Notes: a model not told the origin generated them from the sequence alone. Positions 48,019 through 58,242 are shown, counted from the first letter of the stretch. The stretch: 64,000 nucleotides of DNA from Fulvimarina manganoxydans (GCF_900176465.1 NZ_FWXR01000007.1:1-64000), one strand, 5' to 3'. Program-made: numbers and translations.

Positions 48019-50079
48019 TTATCCGCGTCCTTCGTGAAAATGCTCATAGATCTGGCGCGCCATGGCCTCGGAGATGCCTTCCACTTCGGTGAGATCGGTC
48101 AGGCCGGCTCGCGACACGGCCTTTGCGGTCCCAAAGTGATGGAGAAGCGCTCGCTTGCGCGAGGGGCCGATCCCAGCGATCTCGTCGAGCGGGTTCTTGA
48201 CCATCTCCTTCTTGCGCCTGGCCCGGTGACTGCCGATCGCGAAGCGATGGGCCTCGTCGCGAAGGCGCTGGACGAAATAGAGAACTGGATCGCGCGGCGG
48301 CAGGCTGAAGGGCTCTTTCGCGCCGGTCACGAAGCGTTCGCGACCGGCGTCCCGGTCGACACCTTTGGCGACGCCGATCGTCACGACCTTTTCGGCAATG
48401 CCCAGCTCGGAGAGGATCGAGCGGACGGCCGAAATCTGCCCTTTGCCGCCGTCGATGAGGACGAGGTCGGGCCAGGCCGGGAAGGGCAGATCCGCTGCAT
48501 CCTCGGCTTCGATCTCATCGCCCGCCGCCTTCGTATGTGCGTCGTCAAGTTCTACCGCGCCAGGGGCTTCGTCGCCATGCTCCTTCATCAGACGTGAGAA
48601 GCGGCGGGTCATCACCTCTTTCATCATGCCGAAATCGTCGCCGGGCGTGATGTCCGTGCTCTTGATGTTGAACTTGCGATATTGGCCCTTCACAAAGCCT
48701 TCGGGCCCCGCGACGATCATCGCGCCAACGGCATTCGTGCCCATGATATGGGAGTTGTCATAGACCTCGATCCGGCGAGGGGTGCGCTCAAGGCCGAAGG
48801 TCTCCCGCAACCCTTCGAGAAGGCGCGCCTGTGAGGACGTCTCGGCGAGGCGGCGGCCCAACGCTTCGCGGGCATTGGAGGTCGCGTGATCGACGAGATC
48901 GCGCTTTTCGCCGCGCGCGGGGACTTCGATGCGCACCTTGCGGCCGGCACGGACTGCGAGAGCCTCGGCGAGAAGGGCCGCATCCTCGAGCCGTTCGGGC
49001 AAGAGCACGAGCCGGGGCGCCGGCTTGTCGTCATAAAATTGCGACAGGAACGCGCCCAGCACCTCACCCGGCTCCAGCGAAGGATCGGCCTTGGGGAAAT
49101 AGGCCCGGTTCCCCCAATTCTGGCCAGTGCGGAAGAAAAAGACCTGGACACAAGTCAGGCCACCCTCCTGATGAATGGCGAAGACGTCGGCTTCCTCCAC
49201 TCCTTGCGGATTGATGCCCTGGTGGCTCTGGATATGGGAGAGGGCCGCGAGGCGATCGCGGAAGAGAGCGGCGCGTTCGAAATCGAGATCGTCCGAGGCG
49301 GCCGCCATCTGGTTCGCCATGGACTGCTTCACTTGGCCGGACTTGCCGGACAGGAACGCTTTGGCTTCGCTCACCAGCGCGCGGTAGTCGGCCTCCGGGA
49401 TCTCATTCGTGCATGGGCCGGCACAGCGCTTGATCTGATGCAGAAGGCAAGGCCGGCTGCGGCTTTCGAAAACGGAGTCGGTGCAGGTTCGAATGAGGAA
49501 GGCGCGTTGGAGAGCGTTGATCGTCCGATCCACGGCGCCCGCCGAAGCAAACGGACCGAAATAGCTCCCCTTTCTCGATCGCGCGCCACGATGCTTCACG
49601 ATCGCGGGCGCGGAATGATCATCGGTTACAAGGATATAGGGGAAGGACTTGTCGTCCCGCATGAGGACGTTGAAGCGCGGCTTCAGCCGCTTGATGAGAT
49701 TGGCTTCGAGAAGCAGCGCCTCGGTTTCGGTTCGCGTGAGGACGAATTCCATCTGCCGTGTCGCGCGGATCATGCGGGCGATGCGCTGGGTGTGGCCGCC
49801 GAGCCGAGCATAACTTGAGACGCGCTTTTTCAAAGAGCGCGCCTTGCCCACATAGAGGACTTCCCCATCCTCGCTCATCATACGATAGACGCCGGGCTGG
49901 TTCGGAAGACGCTTCACGAGCGCGGCTATGAGATCGGCGCCGACGAGGTCACCGGTCTCGGCCTTCCCGGCATCAGCCCAATCAATAGCGGCGATGAGGC
50001 CGGCGCGTGCCTCGGCGTCGGGCTCGGCTTCGGCCGCCGTCTCGGATTCGAAATCGTCGTCCTCGGGAATGTCTGTCAT
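48019..50079 (-). CDS. uvrC: UvrABC nuclease subunit C
   Basis: UvrC makes both incisions in nucleotide excision repair. The GIY-YIG endonuclease is [20 protein letters not shown] with [11 protein letters not shown] following. The UVR region is [20 protein letters not shown]. The C-terminal RNase-H-like half includes [17 protein letters not shown], and the protein ends in helix-hairpin-helix motifs ([19 protein letters not shown]). The start at 50079 is chosen because AGGA lies just upstream; in-frame starts at 50106 and 50190 have none. This gives 686 residues, longer than the usual 610-620 through an acidic N-terminal leader. Confidence 0.95.
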   Translation of the reverse strand: MTDIPEDDDFESETAAEAEPDAEARAGLIAAIDWADAGKAETGDLVGADLIAALVKRLPNQPGVYRMMSEDGEVLYVGKARSLKKRVSSYARLGGHTQRIARMIRATRQMEFVLTRTETEALLLEANLIKRLKPRFNVLMRDDKSFPYILVTDDHSAPAIVKHRGARSRKGSYFGPFASAGAVDRTINALQRAFLIRTCTDSVFESRSRPCLLHQIKRCAGPCTNEIPEADYRALVSEAKAFLSGKSGQVKQSMANQMAAASDDLDFERAALFRDRLAALSHIQSHQGINPQGVEEADVFAIHQEGGLTCVQVFFFRTGQNWGNRAYFPKADPSLEPGEVLGAFLSQFYDDKPAPRLVLLPERLEDAALLAEALAVRAGRKVRIEVPARGEKRDLVDHATSNAREALGRRLAETSSQARLLEGLRETFGLERTPRRIEVYDNSHIMGTNAVGAMIVAGPEGFVKGQYRKFNIKSTDITPGDDFGMMKEVMTRRFSRLMKEHGDEAPGAVELDDAHTKAAGDEIEAEDAADLPFPAWPDLVLIDGGKGQISAVRSILSELGIAEKVVTIGVAKGVDRDAGRERFVTGAKEPFSLPPRDPVLYFVQRLRDEAHRFAIGSHRARRKKEMVKNPLDEIAGIGPSRKRALLHHFGTAKAVSRAGLTDLTEVEGISEAMARQIYEHFHEGRG

Positions 50080-50491
50080 GTCGTCCTGTATGTCGGCGCG
50101 AGGCATCAGAGCGCGGCCGGTGTGGCGCGAAGCCGATTGCGACCGCGTGCGGGAGCGGCGCCGACCGGGCCTGCGTCCTGTCTTGTCCATGGCATCATAT
50201 AGGCCGCCCGGCCGGCGATGTTCACCGTGTTTTCTCGTGGCATCGAGGGCGGGCATCGCGCCCGCACAGTGACTGTTGCTGGGCCGCAACGATCAGCGAT
50301 TATTCGCCCATCGTGTCGCTTAAGGCCTAGCGGCACCTTTCGTCTGGCCCCTGCGCCACCATCTTCCATCGTGTAGAATGACAAAAGGTCGAAGCGGCGG
50401 CCGGCAAATGGACACCTGCCCTTCGGCGAGCGGCCTTGAAGGTTGCAGGAGACGTACAAGAGCCGGACGAGAGGATCTCGGAGTCGAACCC
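50080..50491. other. Intergenic region between divergent uvrC and porin genes
   Basis: About 410 bp. It could shorten by 27-110 bp if uvrC starts upstream. No RNA gene or clear operator recognised. Confidence 0.45.
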
Positions 50492-51154
50492 ATGCGGATC
50501 GCCAGAACCCTTCTGTTGATCGGGCCGCTCGGCCTTTGGACAGCGCCCGCCTTTGCGGCCGATGCTGTGCCGCGCTTTCCAGAGGCGCGGGTCGCGGAGC
50601 CGCCCGCCGCGCCGCCGGTTGAAATCTGGTCTGGGCCCTATGCCGGGACCTTCGTCGGTTACAACGTGTCGAATTTCGACGATCTGGCTGGTGCCTCCTT
50701 GCACGGCGAAGGCTTCGTCGGCGGTGTCTATGGCGGCTACAATCTGCAAAGCGGCAATCTCGTCTTCGGTATCGAGGCCGATATCGGCGGGTCGGGCTTC
50801 GATGCGTCCGATGCTCGCGGGGCGGGAGCGCAAGGCTATAGCGGCGAAAGCAACGTCTTCGGTTCGCTTCGCGGCCGGGCCGGCGTGGCGTTAGACCCGT
50901 TCCTCGTCTATGGCACGGCGGGTCTTGCCGTTGCAGATAGCGAGTTGTCGCGTTCCGGCTTTTCCGACACGGAGACCAATATCGGCTATACCGTCGGCGC
51001 CGGCATCGAGGCCCAGGTCTTCGACGGCGTCACCACACGTCTGGAATATCGCTATTCCGACTATGGCAATGCTGATTACGACCTCGGCAATACGGCGGTG
51101 TCCTCCGGTTTCGACGAGCATTCGGTTCGGGCCGGTGTCGCCCTGAAATTCTAA
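50492..51154 (+). CDS. Outer-membrane beta-barrel protein (Omp25/RopB-like)
   Basis: The 220-residue product has a signal peptide to about residue 23 (APAFAADA), a short Pro-rich segment, then an eight-stranded type barrel: WSGPYAGTFVGYNVSNFDD, GGVYGGYNLQSGNLVFGIEA, RGRAGVALDPFLVYGTAGLA, TTRLEYRYSDYGNADYDL, and a C-terminal strand ending in phenylalanine (VRAGVALKF), as BAM substrates do. WSGxYAG near the mature N-terminus is characteristic of the Rhizobiales Omp25/Omp31 family. Confidence 0.92.
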   Translation: MRIARTLLLIGPLGLWTAPAFAADAVPRFPEARVAEPPAAPPVEIWSGPYAGTFVGYNVSNFDDLAGASLHGEGFVGGVYGGYNLQSGNLVFGIEADIGGSGFDASDARGAGAQGYSGESNVFGSLRGRAGVALDPFLVYGTAGLAVADSELSRSGFSDTETNIGYTVGAGIEAQVFDGVTTRLEYRYSDYGNADYDLGNTAVSSGFDEHSVRAGVALKF

Positions 51155-51252
51155 CCTTCGGGTTTTCTTTGCGCCTTGTCGTCAATTCGCGGAAAGGCTG
51201 GCCTCCTGCGTGCATGACGCCTTCGCTTGAGGCCCGCATCGCCTTTTCGTGC

Positions 51253-52242
51253 TTAGGCGGATGCCCTGCGACGTTCGGCAAGATCCGGCGCCTCGGCCGG
51301 CATGCCGGTATCGCGCGAGGCGATCTCGGCGCCATGACGATAAAGGCCTTCGATCCGCTCTTCGAAAGCGTCTTCGCGCTCGATCAAGAGGCGCCGCGCC
51401 GCGTCCAGTGAGCCTTGTCGCAGCTCGGATTGACGCCGATCCATGAGGGCCAGGACAACCGACAGGCTTTGCGGATCGCCGAAGGATTCCGGCGTCTCGG
51501 TCAAGCCGGCCCTGAAGACCGCATAGTCATGATCGTCGCCGAGATCGTCCGCAATCGCCTTGGCGAGCTTGATCGCAGGCTCAAAGCCGTCCGGCCAGAG
51601 CGGTGACACGAGCCTCAAATGCATCCAGTGATATTTCATGCGCTTGCGCAATTCGTGAAGGTCGTCGGCCTGGCGCGAGCGCTTCGCCGTCTTGTGCGCT
51701 TTGCGCGCTCGGCCATAGGTCTGCGCCATCCCCTCGGCGATGAGCTGCACCTCACGTTTGACCTTCCTTCGCCCGTCGCCGATGACGAAACCTTCCATCT
51801 GGGTCTTGGCTTTGGCGAGGTTCACAAGCGCAGTTTCCACCGCTTCGCCCTGATGGGCAGCGCTCGTTTCCATCGCCTTGTCCCGATCGGCGGTCAGTTT
51901 GGCTCGGACCGGCCCGAAGGCGTCCGTCGCCACTTCGCCTGCAAAGTGCGCTTCGAGCTTGTCGATCGCCTCGACAAGAGCGGCCTTGTCGCGCACGTCG
52001 GAAAGACCCTTGGCCGCATCGCGGAAAAGTGCATTGAGGCTCTTATAGAGCTGCTCGTCGGCCGGCCGCAAAAGGCGGATAAGCCCGCGCAGTTTCTTGA
52101 AGCGCTTCCGGGCCTCGTGGATTGCCTCATGCGGGTCGTCGCCAAGCGCCGAGAGCGTGTCAGCGGCCCGGTCGATTTGTTGGATCGCCACATGGCGAAG
52201 CTGCGCATCCAGAGGCTTTGCCGGGTCGATCTTGTAGGCCAC
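51253..52242 (-). CDS. CHAD-domain protein
   Basis: The 329-residue protein is nearly all helix with the CHAD hallmark of conserved histidines and basic residues: HEAIHEARKRFKKLRGLIRL and DLHELRKRMKYHWMHLRLV, about 150 residues apart as expected for the internal repeat. CHAD domains bind inorganic polyphosphate. It is the second gene of a leftward pair with a CYTH-domain gene 73 bp upstream, the classic functional partner, which supports a role in polyphosphate or triphosphate handling. Confidence 0.92.
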   Translation of the reverse strand: MAYKIDPAKPLDAQLRHVAIQQIDRAADTLSALGDDPHEAIHEARKRFKKLRGLIRLLRPADEQLYKSLNALFRDAAKGLSDVRDKAALVEAIDKLEAHFAGEVATDAFGPVRAKLTADRDKAMETSAAHQGEAVETALVNLAKAKTQMEGFVIGDGRRKVKREVQLIAEGMAQTYGRARKAHKTAKRSRQADDLHELRKRMKYHWMHLRLVSPLWPDGFEPAIKLAKAIADDLGDDHDYAVFRAGLTETPESFGDPQSLSVVLALMDRRQSELRQGSLDAARRLLIEREDAFEERIEGLYRHGAEIASRDTGMPAEAPDLAERRRASA

Positions 52243-52315
52243 GTCGAAACACTCCTTGGGGATCTCTCATTCGTGAAGGGGATGATGGCGATCGCATTCG
52301 CCAATCGTCTGCCCT

Positions 52316-52783
52316 TCAATTCTTCGGCAATCCGTTCAGGGCGAGCCGCGCATTGGTGTAGGCCGGATTGTCCGTGACTTCCTCTCCGAAATAGTCTGGA
52401 AGCGCCATTTGCGTATCGGCACTGGAAAGCTCGATCTCACCGAGGACGAGACCGGCCAATTCGCCTTCGAAGACGTCGAGCTCGACCACGTGATCGCCAT
52501 GGGCAATGCGGTAGCGCCGCTTCTCGATCAAGGAGCCGATCCGCTCGGCCGCCAGATCCTCCGCATCCTGCAGGGGAATTTCATATTCGAATTCTCCCCG
52601 ATCGATCCCGCGTCCGGTCTTGATGGTGAGGCGCGCCGTCGTCTCATCGATGATCCTGATGCGACAGGAGCGGTCCTCGCCCACGAAGAAATAGGCTTGG
52701 CGTATCCTCGCGCCCGCCCCCTCAACCAGCCTTCGCCATTCATCGTTCCGCACCAGGAACTTGCGCTCGATCTCGCGTGCCAA
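52316..52783 (-). CDS. CYTH-domain (triphosphate tunnel metalloenzyme) protein
   Basis: The 155-residue product is read from a TTG start. AGAGGAG lies 10 bases upstream and translation then begins AREIERKFLV, exactly where relatives begin. The tunnel's alternating basic and acidic strands are visible: RIRQAYFF, CRIRIIDETTARLTIKTG, EFEYEIPLQDAEDL, EKRRYRIAHGDHVVELDVFE and EIELSSADT. CYTH enzymes act on triphosphates such as thiamine triphosphate or inorganic triphosphate. It precedes the CHAD gene. Confidence 0.9.
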   Translation of the reverse strand: MAREIERKFLVRNDEWRRLVEGAGARIRQAYFFVGEDRSCRIRIIDETTARLTIKTGRGIDRGEFEYEIPLQDAEDLAAERIGSLIEKRRYRIAHGDHVVELDVFEGELAGLVLGEIELSSADTQMALPDYFGEEVTDNPAYTNARLALNGLPKN

Positions 52784-52943
52784 TTCAAAAAGGCTCCTCT
52801 GCGCTGCCTGCCCGGGTGTCTGCAATCGATCGAGCGGCGAATGGACGGAATGATTGTCAGCCGGGAACAGTTTGGAAAGCGATCAGACGGCAATATGGCC
52901 TCCTGCGGAAACCGGCAAAGACTGTCGGTTCGGAGATTGTGTC

Positions 52944-53132
52944 ATGCCGCCTGAAATGAAAGCAATGACCGGCGCGAGCCGTGTCCGAAAGGCACGTGCA
53001 TCGCGTCGCGGCGTCCTGTTCGGCCTCGTATCGAGCCTCTTTCTCCTGCCATTCGGCCGCTTCAAGCGGATCGAGCGGAGCGGCTTCGTCGAGCGCGGTG
53101 GCTGGATCCTCAAGCGGAGCGACGTCGAATGA
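52944..53132 (+). CDS. Twin-arginine-signal microprotein coupled to the GMC oxidoreductase
   Basis: The 62-residue product (GGAG eight bases before its ATG) has a twin-arginine stretch ARASRRGVLFGLVSSLFLLP (about residues 18-37) and ends FVERGGWILKRSDVE. Its stop codon overlaps the start of the oxidoreductase gene (ATGA), indicating translational coupling. Small Tat-signal proteins like this can carry a partner enzyme without its own signal across the membrane. The following enzyme indeed has none. That role is an inference. The exact family is not recognised. Confidence 0.7.
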   Translation: MPPEMKAMTGASRVRKARASRRGVLFGLVSSLFLLPFGRFKRIERSGFVERGGWILKRSDVE

Positions 53133-54562
53133 TCTTCTCGACCTACGCCGCCCTCAAGGAGTCAGGCTTTCTGCCTCGCGTCACGGTGGTCGGCAGCGGC
53201 CCGGCCGGCATCACCATTGCCCGCACACTCGCCAAAATGGGTATTCCCGTCGCCATATTCGAAGCGGGCGGCGAAGACATCACCGCCGAGTCCCAGGAGA
53301 TCTACGAGGGCGAGACCTTCGGCGATCCGTATTTTACCCTCGACACGACCCGGCTTCGCTATTTCGGTGGCTCTTCGAACCACTGGGCCGGCTGGTGCCG
53401 CGCGATCGATGCGATGGATTTCGAGGCGAAACACTGGGTCCCGGACACGGGTTGGCCGATCGGACGCAATGCGATCGAGCCTTATCTCAGCGAAGTCCAC
53501 GACATTCTCGATCTCGTACCTTTCGAGGACGACAAGCCGATCACCGAAGACATCTCGCTCATCCAGCTGATCAAAAGCCCGGCGGTGCGCTTTGCCAAGA
53601 AGTATCGCTCCGATATCGCTCACAGCCGCAACATCGCGCTCGTCCTCGACACCTATGTGACCGAGCTTGCCGGTGACGGCACGGCGGTCACCGGTGCGAG
53701 CATTCTGTCCGACGGCAAGGTTCATGACCACGATTCGCCGTTCTTCGTCGTGGCGACGGGCGGAATCGAGAATTCGCGCCTGCTTTTGTGGTCGAACGAG
53801 CGGTCCAATGGCGGCGTCGTGCCGCATGCCGCCGCCCTCGGGCGCTATTGGATGGAGCATCCGCAATTCATCGCGGCCGATGTGGTTCTGATGGCGCCTG
53901 ACGCCTTTCCGCTCGACGCGCAGGGCGAGGCGTTCTTTTCCCCCTCCTTCAATGCGATCGAAGAGGCCGGCATCCTCAATTTCGGCGTTCGGCTGATCGC
54001 AAAACCCTATTCGGGCACGAAAGAGACCCTTGCCGATCTAGCCTGTTTCGCGCCGTCGGCGACCGAATGGCTTTCGGCCAAGGCTGGACTTCATCTGGTC
54101 TGTGGCGGTCATGTCTCCGTCGGCTGGGAGCAGGCGCCCGATCGTGAGAATCGCATCACCTTGTCTAACGACATGCGCGATGTGGCCGGCGTGCCGCGCA
54201 CGGAACTTCGCTGGAAGAAAAACGACATCGACTATCGAACCCTGTCCGAAGGCCTTCGCATTTTCGGCCGCTCGCTCGCCGCGGTCGATGCCGGGCGTCT
54301 TCGCCTCGCCGATTGGGTCGACAAGCGCACCTATCCGGACGATGCCGAGCTCGCCGGCCATCATCATATGGGCGGCACGCGCATGAATCTCGACCCAAAA
54401 CGCGGCATCGTCGATGCCGATTGCAAGGTGCATGGGATACGCAATCTCTATATAGCCGGCTCTTCGGTTTTCCCGACATCGGGCCATGCGAATCCGACGA
54501 CGACCATCACCGCTCTGGCTCTGAGATTGGGCTATCATCTGGCCTCCAAGGCCGCTGCCTGA
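53129..54562 (+). CDS. GMC-family FAD-dependent oxidoreductase
   Basis: The 477-residue protein has the FAD site VTVVGSGPAGITIARTLA (about residues 18-35) and a second nucleotide-site segment LRYFGGSSNHWAGWCRAID. The GMC C-terminal block reads AGHHHMGGTRMNLDPKRGIV, then VHGIRNLYIAGSSVFPTSG and NPTTTITALALRLG. GMC enzymes oxidise alcohols or sugars. It lacks a signal peptide of its own and is translationally coupled to the Tat microprotein upstream. No cytochrome subunit gene is adjacent. The substrate is unknown. Confidence 0.9.
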   Translation: MIFSTYAALKESGFLPRVTVVGSGPAGITIARTLAKMGIPVAIFEAGGEDITAESQEIYEGETFGDPYFTLDTTRLRYFGGSSNHWAGWCRAIDAMDFEAKHWVPDTGWPIGRNAIEPYLSEVHDILDLVPFEDDKPITEDISLIQLIKSPAVRFAKKYRSDIAHSRNIALVLDTYVTELAGDGTAVTGASILSDGKVHDHDSPFFVVATGGIENSRLLLWSNERSNGGVVPHAAALGRYWMEHPQFIAADVVLMAPDAFPLDAQGEAFFSPSFNAIEEAGILNFGVRLIAKPYSGTKETLADLACFAPSATEWLSAKAGLHLVCGGHVSVGWEQAPDRENRITLSNDMRDVAGVPRTELRWKKNDIDYRTLSEGLRIFGRSLAAVDAGRLRLADWVDKRTYPDDAELAGHHHMGGTRMNLDPKRGIVDADCKVHGIRNLYIAGSSVFPTSGHANPTTTITALALRLGYHLASKAAA

Positions 54563-54685
54563 GCTTGCGATGATCCGCTTGCGGCGGAATGCCTCCGGTC
54601 GATAAGCGTGAAGATGGCGCGAGACCGTTCATACCCGTGCCTTGACGCTTCCATAGAATGAATGAAATCTCTATATCGGCGGGCC

Positions 54686-56506
54686 ATGAGCACCATGCCC
54701 GCCGATACTCCGCTTGAGCGGATCCGCAATTTTTCGATCGTCGCCCATATCGATCATGGGAAATCGACGCTCGCCGACCGTCTGATTCAGAACACGGGCG
54801 GCCTCGATACCCGTGAGATGAAGGACCAGGTCCTCGACTCGATGGATATCGAGCGCGAGCGCGGTATCACGATCAAGGCCCAAACCGTGCGCCTGCATTA
54901 TAAGGCGCGGGACGGGCAGACCTACGTTCTCAATCTGATCGACACGCCGGGCCATGTGGACTTCGCCTATGAAGTCTCGCGCTCGCTTTCGGCCTGCGAG
55001 GGAGCGCTTCTCGTCGTCGATGCGGCGCAAGGGGTCGAGGCCCAGACGCTCGCTAATGTCTATCTGGCCCTCGACAACGATCTCGATATCGTCCCTGTCC
55101 TCAACAAGATCGATCTTCCTGCCGCAGAACCCGACAAGGTGAAGGAGCAGATCGAAGAGGTCATCGGCCTCGACGCCTCCGAAGCGGTGATGATCTCGGC
55201 GAAATCCGGCCTCGGCATCGAGGACGTTCTGGAGGCGATCGTTCATCGTTTGCCCGCGCCGAAGGAGGGCGATCGCTCGGCGCCCTTGAAGGCGATGCTG
55301 GTCGATAGCTGGTACGACGCCTATCTCGGCGTCATCGTTCTCGTCCGCGTCATCGACGGTGAGCTGAAAAAGGGTCAGACGATCCGCATGATGGGAACGG
55401 ACGCTAAATATCCGGTCGACCGGGTCGGCGTCTTCACCCCGAAAATGGTGCAGGTGGACGCGCTCGGGCCTGGTGAGCTCGGCTTCATCACCGCCTCGAT
55501 CAAAGAGGTCGCCGACACTCGCGTCGGCGATACGATTACCGAGGACAAGCGCCAGACGAAGACGATGCTGCCGGGCTTCAAGCCCGCCCAGCCTGTCGTC
55601 TTCTGCGGTCTCTTTCCGGTGGACGCCGCCGACTTCGACGATCTTCGGGCCGCCATGGGCAAGCTTCGTCTGAACGACGCGTCCTTCTCGTTCGAAATGG
55701 AATCGTCTGCCGCGCTCGGCTTCGGTTTCCGCTGCGGGTTCCTTGGCCTTCTTCATCTGGAGATCATCCAGGAGCGTCTGTCGCGCGAATTCGATCTCGA
55801 TCTGATCGCAACTGCCCCGTCGGTTGTCTACAAGATCCATATGACCGATGGGTCGGACATCGAACTGCATAATCCCGCCGACATGCCCGACGTCGTGCGG
55901 ATCGATCATATCCAGGAACCCTGGATCAAGGCGACGATCCTGACCCCGGACGACTATCTCGGCAATATCCTGCAGCTTTGCCAGGAGCGGCGCGGCATTC
56001 AGGTGGACCTGTCCTATGTCGGCAAGCGCGCGATGGTGGCCTATGAGCTGCCGCTCAACGAAGTCGTTTTCGACTTCTACGATCGGTTGAAGTCGATTTC
56101 GAAGGGATATGCCTCCTTCGACTATCAGATGACCGATTATCGCGAGGGCGACCTCGTGAAGATGAGCATTCTCGTCAATGCCGAGCCGGTCGACGCCCTG
56201 TCCATGCTCGTTCACCGGTCCCAGGCTGACCGGCGCGGCCGCGCCATGTGCGAGAAGCTGAAGGAGCTGATCCCGCAGCATCTCTTCAAGATCCCCATCC
56301 AGGCGGCGATCGGCGGCAAGGTGATCGCCCGCGAGACCATTTCGGCCCTGCGCAAGGACGTGACCGCCAAATGCTATGGCGGCGACGCGACCCGCAAGCG
56401 CAAGCTTCTGGAGAAACAGAAGGAAGGCAAGAAGCGGATGCGTCAGTTCGGCAAGGTGGAAATCCCGCAGGAAGCCTTCATCGCTGCGCTGAAGATGGAT
56501 AGCTGA
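54686..56506 (+). CDS. lepA: Elongation factor 4
   Basis: LepA is a ribosomal GTPase. The 606-residue protein (start [20 protein letters not shown]) has the G motifs AHIDHGKST (20-28), DTPGH and NKID, then EF-G-like domains II-III and V with [19 protein letters not shown]. The LepA-specific C-terminal domain includes [40 protein letters not shown] and [15 protein letters not shown]. The length fits the family (about 600). An in-frame ATG at 54662 gives an eight-residue longer form but has no ribosome site. Confidence 0.97.
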   Translation: MSTMPADTPLERIRNFSIVAHIDHGKSTLADRLIQNTGGLDTREMKDQVLDSMDIERERGITIKAQTVRLHYKARDGQTYVLNLIDTPGHVDFAYEVSRSLSACEGALLVVDAAQGVEAQTLANVYLALDNDLDIVPVLNKIDLPAAEPDKVKEQIEEVIGLDASEAVMISAKSGLGIEDVLEAIVHRLPAPKEGDRSAPLKAMLVDSWYDAYLGVIVLVRVIDGELKKGQTIRMMGTDAKYPVDRVGVFTPKMVQVDALGPGELGFITASIKEVADTRVGDTITEDKRQTKTMLPGFKPAQPVVFCGLFPVDAADFDDLRAAMGKLRLNDASFSFEMESSAALGFGFRCGFLGLLHLEIIQERLSREFDLDLIATAPSVVYKIHMTDGSDIELHNPADMPDVVRIDHIQEPWIKATILTPDDYLGNILQLCQERRGIQVDLSYVGKRAMVAYELPLNEVVFDFYDRLKSISKGYASFDYQMTDYREGDLVKMSILVNAEPVDALSMLVHRSQADRRGRAMCEKLKELIPQHLFKIPIQAAIGGKVIARETISALRKDVTAKCYGGDATRKRKLLEKQKEGKKRMRQFGKVEIPQEAFIAALKMDS

Positions 56507-56653
56507 CGACCTTCAAGGCAAAATGGCGTGTCTGATTGATCGCGTTTCGCTTTCAACAGTCGGGCGATGAATCAGGATCCATAGTGCGCGACACTTCGCT
56601 CAGGAGCGCAGTCTGCGACTTGGTCCAAAGGCCGATTCCTTCGACGCATCATC

Positions 56654-57006
56654 ATTCTCGGGCTCTGTCCCTACGACATTCACACATCCTGCGAAGGGCC
56701 GGTATTACGGGGATTGCGATCGACCATTGTCATGACACTGACCTTGGTGATCTGTCTCGGTAGCCGGCAGCAAGCGCCGACGACTTCTCCCCCCGGGGGA
56801 GAAAGTGCCCGAAGGGCGGATGAGGGGGATATTTTCTGCGATATCAGGGTTTTCGCCGATCGGCATCTCTTCTAAAAGACTCCTGGCCGGCCCCTCATCG
56901 CCTGCCGGCACTTCTCCCCCATGGGGGAGAAGCAGAAGCTTCCAGGCCCGGCCCTTACCTGTTAGCGAGAAGATGTGTGAATGTCGTAGGGCTCTGTCCC
57001 GAGAAT
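56654..57006. repeat. Element bounded by 35-bp inverted repeats
   Basis: Left arm 56654-56688 and right arm 56972-57006 are inverted copies, identical except for the six-base core CTCTGT inside GGG-CTCTGT-CCC, which is in the same orientation in both arms. No open reading frame of a transposase lies between them. It is a non-autonomous, MITE-like or mosaic element by structure. Confidence 0.65.
56783..56932. repeat. Rhizobial-type palindromic intergenic element (inner inverted pair)
   Basis: Left arm 56783-56827 starts ACTTCTCCCCCCGGGGGAGA and runs through GCCCGAAGGGCGGATGAGGG. The right arm 56891-56932 is the same motif inverted, with CCCCTCATCGCC and CTTCTCCCCCATGGGGGAG. TTCTCCCCC...GGGGGAGAA followed by GGCGGATGAGGGG is, from memory, a common intergenic repeat of Rhizobiales genomes. 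Confidence 0.7.
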
Positions 57007-57175
57007 CCAGAAGTGTCTGAAACTAGAGAGGCTTCACTGGCGCACTGGATGCTCGGGACGGCGCCCGAGCATGACAAACGCGAGAGAAATGAACGCCTGA
57101 TTTGCAAGTGCCGTGTGCTCGCCAGACGCCGTTTGAAGAGACTGTCGGGTACCGTGACGAGGATCGCCGCGCGCT

Positions 57176-57766
57176 CTACCGGAAAAGCCGGCGCATAGAG
57201 TCTTCGGCCAGAATGTTGGAAAATTCTAAGGCAAAACCGTCTTCGAGATTGCGGACCACGCGGCCGGGCATCGCGCCGAGCGTGATCTGAGAACCCAAGG
57301 CCGGGCGCACCGAGCATTGAACGGCGGCGCCGGAGAGCGATAGATCGATGATCTTGACCTTGTAGCGGCGCCCATCGGCCAGGATGATGTCGCGGAACGG
57401 ATTCTCGGGTTGCAGACGCTCGTGGCGACGATCTTCGGGCAGGTTGAGAAGATCGCGATTGCAGAGCCAGGTGAGCTTGGCGGCCAGCCTCTCGCGCTTG
57501 CGCTCCGTCGCGGCCGTCGACATGGAGAAGCCGCCGGTGAAGAGCTCGGTGACGACGCCTTCCAGCCGACCCACATGATCGGCATAGACGATGATCCGCT
57601 CCTCGACCGCAGGCGGCGAGGTGGTCAGGATGGATGCTTCTGCTGGAGACATCGAGTCGATGCGGCAGGGAAACTCGGTATGGTCGGGACGCATGAAGCG
57701 GCCGAGAAGATCGACCGGCACCGCATTGAACTCGCTGGCTTCGACGCCTTCCTGGCCCTGCATCAT
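57176..57766 (-). CDS. PilZ-domain protein
   Basis: The 196-residue product has a C-terminal PilZ domain (about residues 108-190) with the cyclic-di-GMP signature RRHER and DLSLSGAAVQCSV, then GMxGxVVRxxxxGFALEF-like spacing (LGAMPGRVVRNLEDGFALEF). Residues 20-100 look like a second, degenerate PilZ/YcgR-N-like beta domain. It could read the second messenger made by the cyclase at 35528. Start is either of two adjacent ATG codons after GGTGGA. Confidence 0.88.
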   Translation of the reverse strand: MMQGQEGVEASEFNAVPVDLLGRFMRPDHTEFPCRIDSMSPAEASILTTSPPAVEERIIVYADHVGRLEGVVTELFTGGFSMSTAATERKRERLAAKLTWLCNRDLLNLPEDRRHERLQPENPFRDIILADGRRYKVKIIDLSLSGAAVQCSVRPALGSQITLGAMPGRVVRNLEDGFALEFSNILAEDSMRRLFR

Positions 57767-57918
57767 TCCACCCTGTTCCTCTTAACCGCCGCGCTTGACC
57801 GCATCTCGGCGACACTTTCGCACGACCATGGTTAACGAGGGCTGATCTTCGCGTCGGAACGAATGGAAACTGAGAAGCGTGGTTTACGGATAAAGCGACA
57901 AGTCGCGCCGCCGGTTCG

Positions 57919-58242
57919 TCAATTATGGATCGCAAGCTTCAGCCGATAGGCCCCGTCGACCGGCCCGTCGAACATCTCGCCGATCTGCGGATGGCGCACC
58001 GGCTGGCCGCTGTCGTCCGGGACGAGGTTCTGTTCGGAGCAGTAAGCGACATATTCCGTCTCCTCGTTTTCGGCGAAGAGATGATAGAAGGGCTGATCCT
58101 TGCGCGGGCGGATGTCTTCGGGGATTGCCTGATACCATTCCTCGGTGTTGTCGAAGATCGGATCGACGTCGAAGATCACGCCCCGGAAAGGGTAGATCCG
58201 GTGGCGGACGATCTGTCCGATGAAGAAGCGCGCCGTTTGCAT
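57919..58242 (-). CDS. hspQ: Heat shock protein HspQ
   Basis: The 107-residue form starts at MQTARFFIGQIVRHRIYPFR. FRGVIFDVDPIFDNTEEWYQ, RPRKDQPFYHLFAENEETEY and VAYCSEQNLVPDDSGQPVRH are the conserved HspQ (YccV-like) blocks. HspQ modulates Lon activity in enterobacteria and is itself a heat-shock protein, which fits a genome carrying lon with a possible heat-shock promoter. An in-frame reading upstream to 58353 has no family similarity. Confidence 0.93.
   Translation of the reverse strand: MQTARFFIGQIVRHRIYPFRGVIFDVDPIFDNTEEWYQAIPEDIRPRKDQPFYHLFAENEETEYVAYCSEQNLVPDDSGQPVRHPQIGEMFDGPVDGAYRLKLAIHN

Larger units (their letters stand above)
56507..57175. other. Intergenic region with nested inverted-repeat element
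   Basis: This 669-bp gap between convergent lepA and PilZ genes holds a 353-bp element bounded by 35-bp inverted arms and, inside it, a second pair of inverted arms. Both are listed separately. No gene was recognised. Confidence 0.6.
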
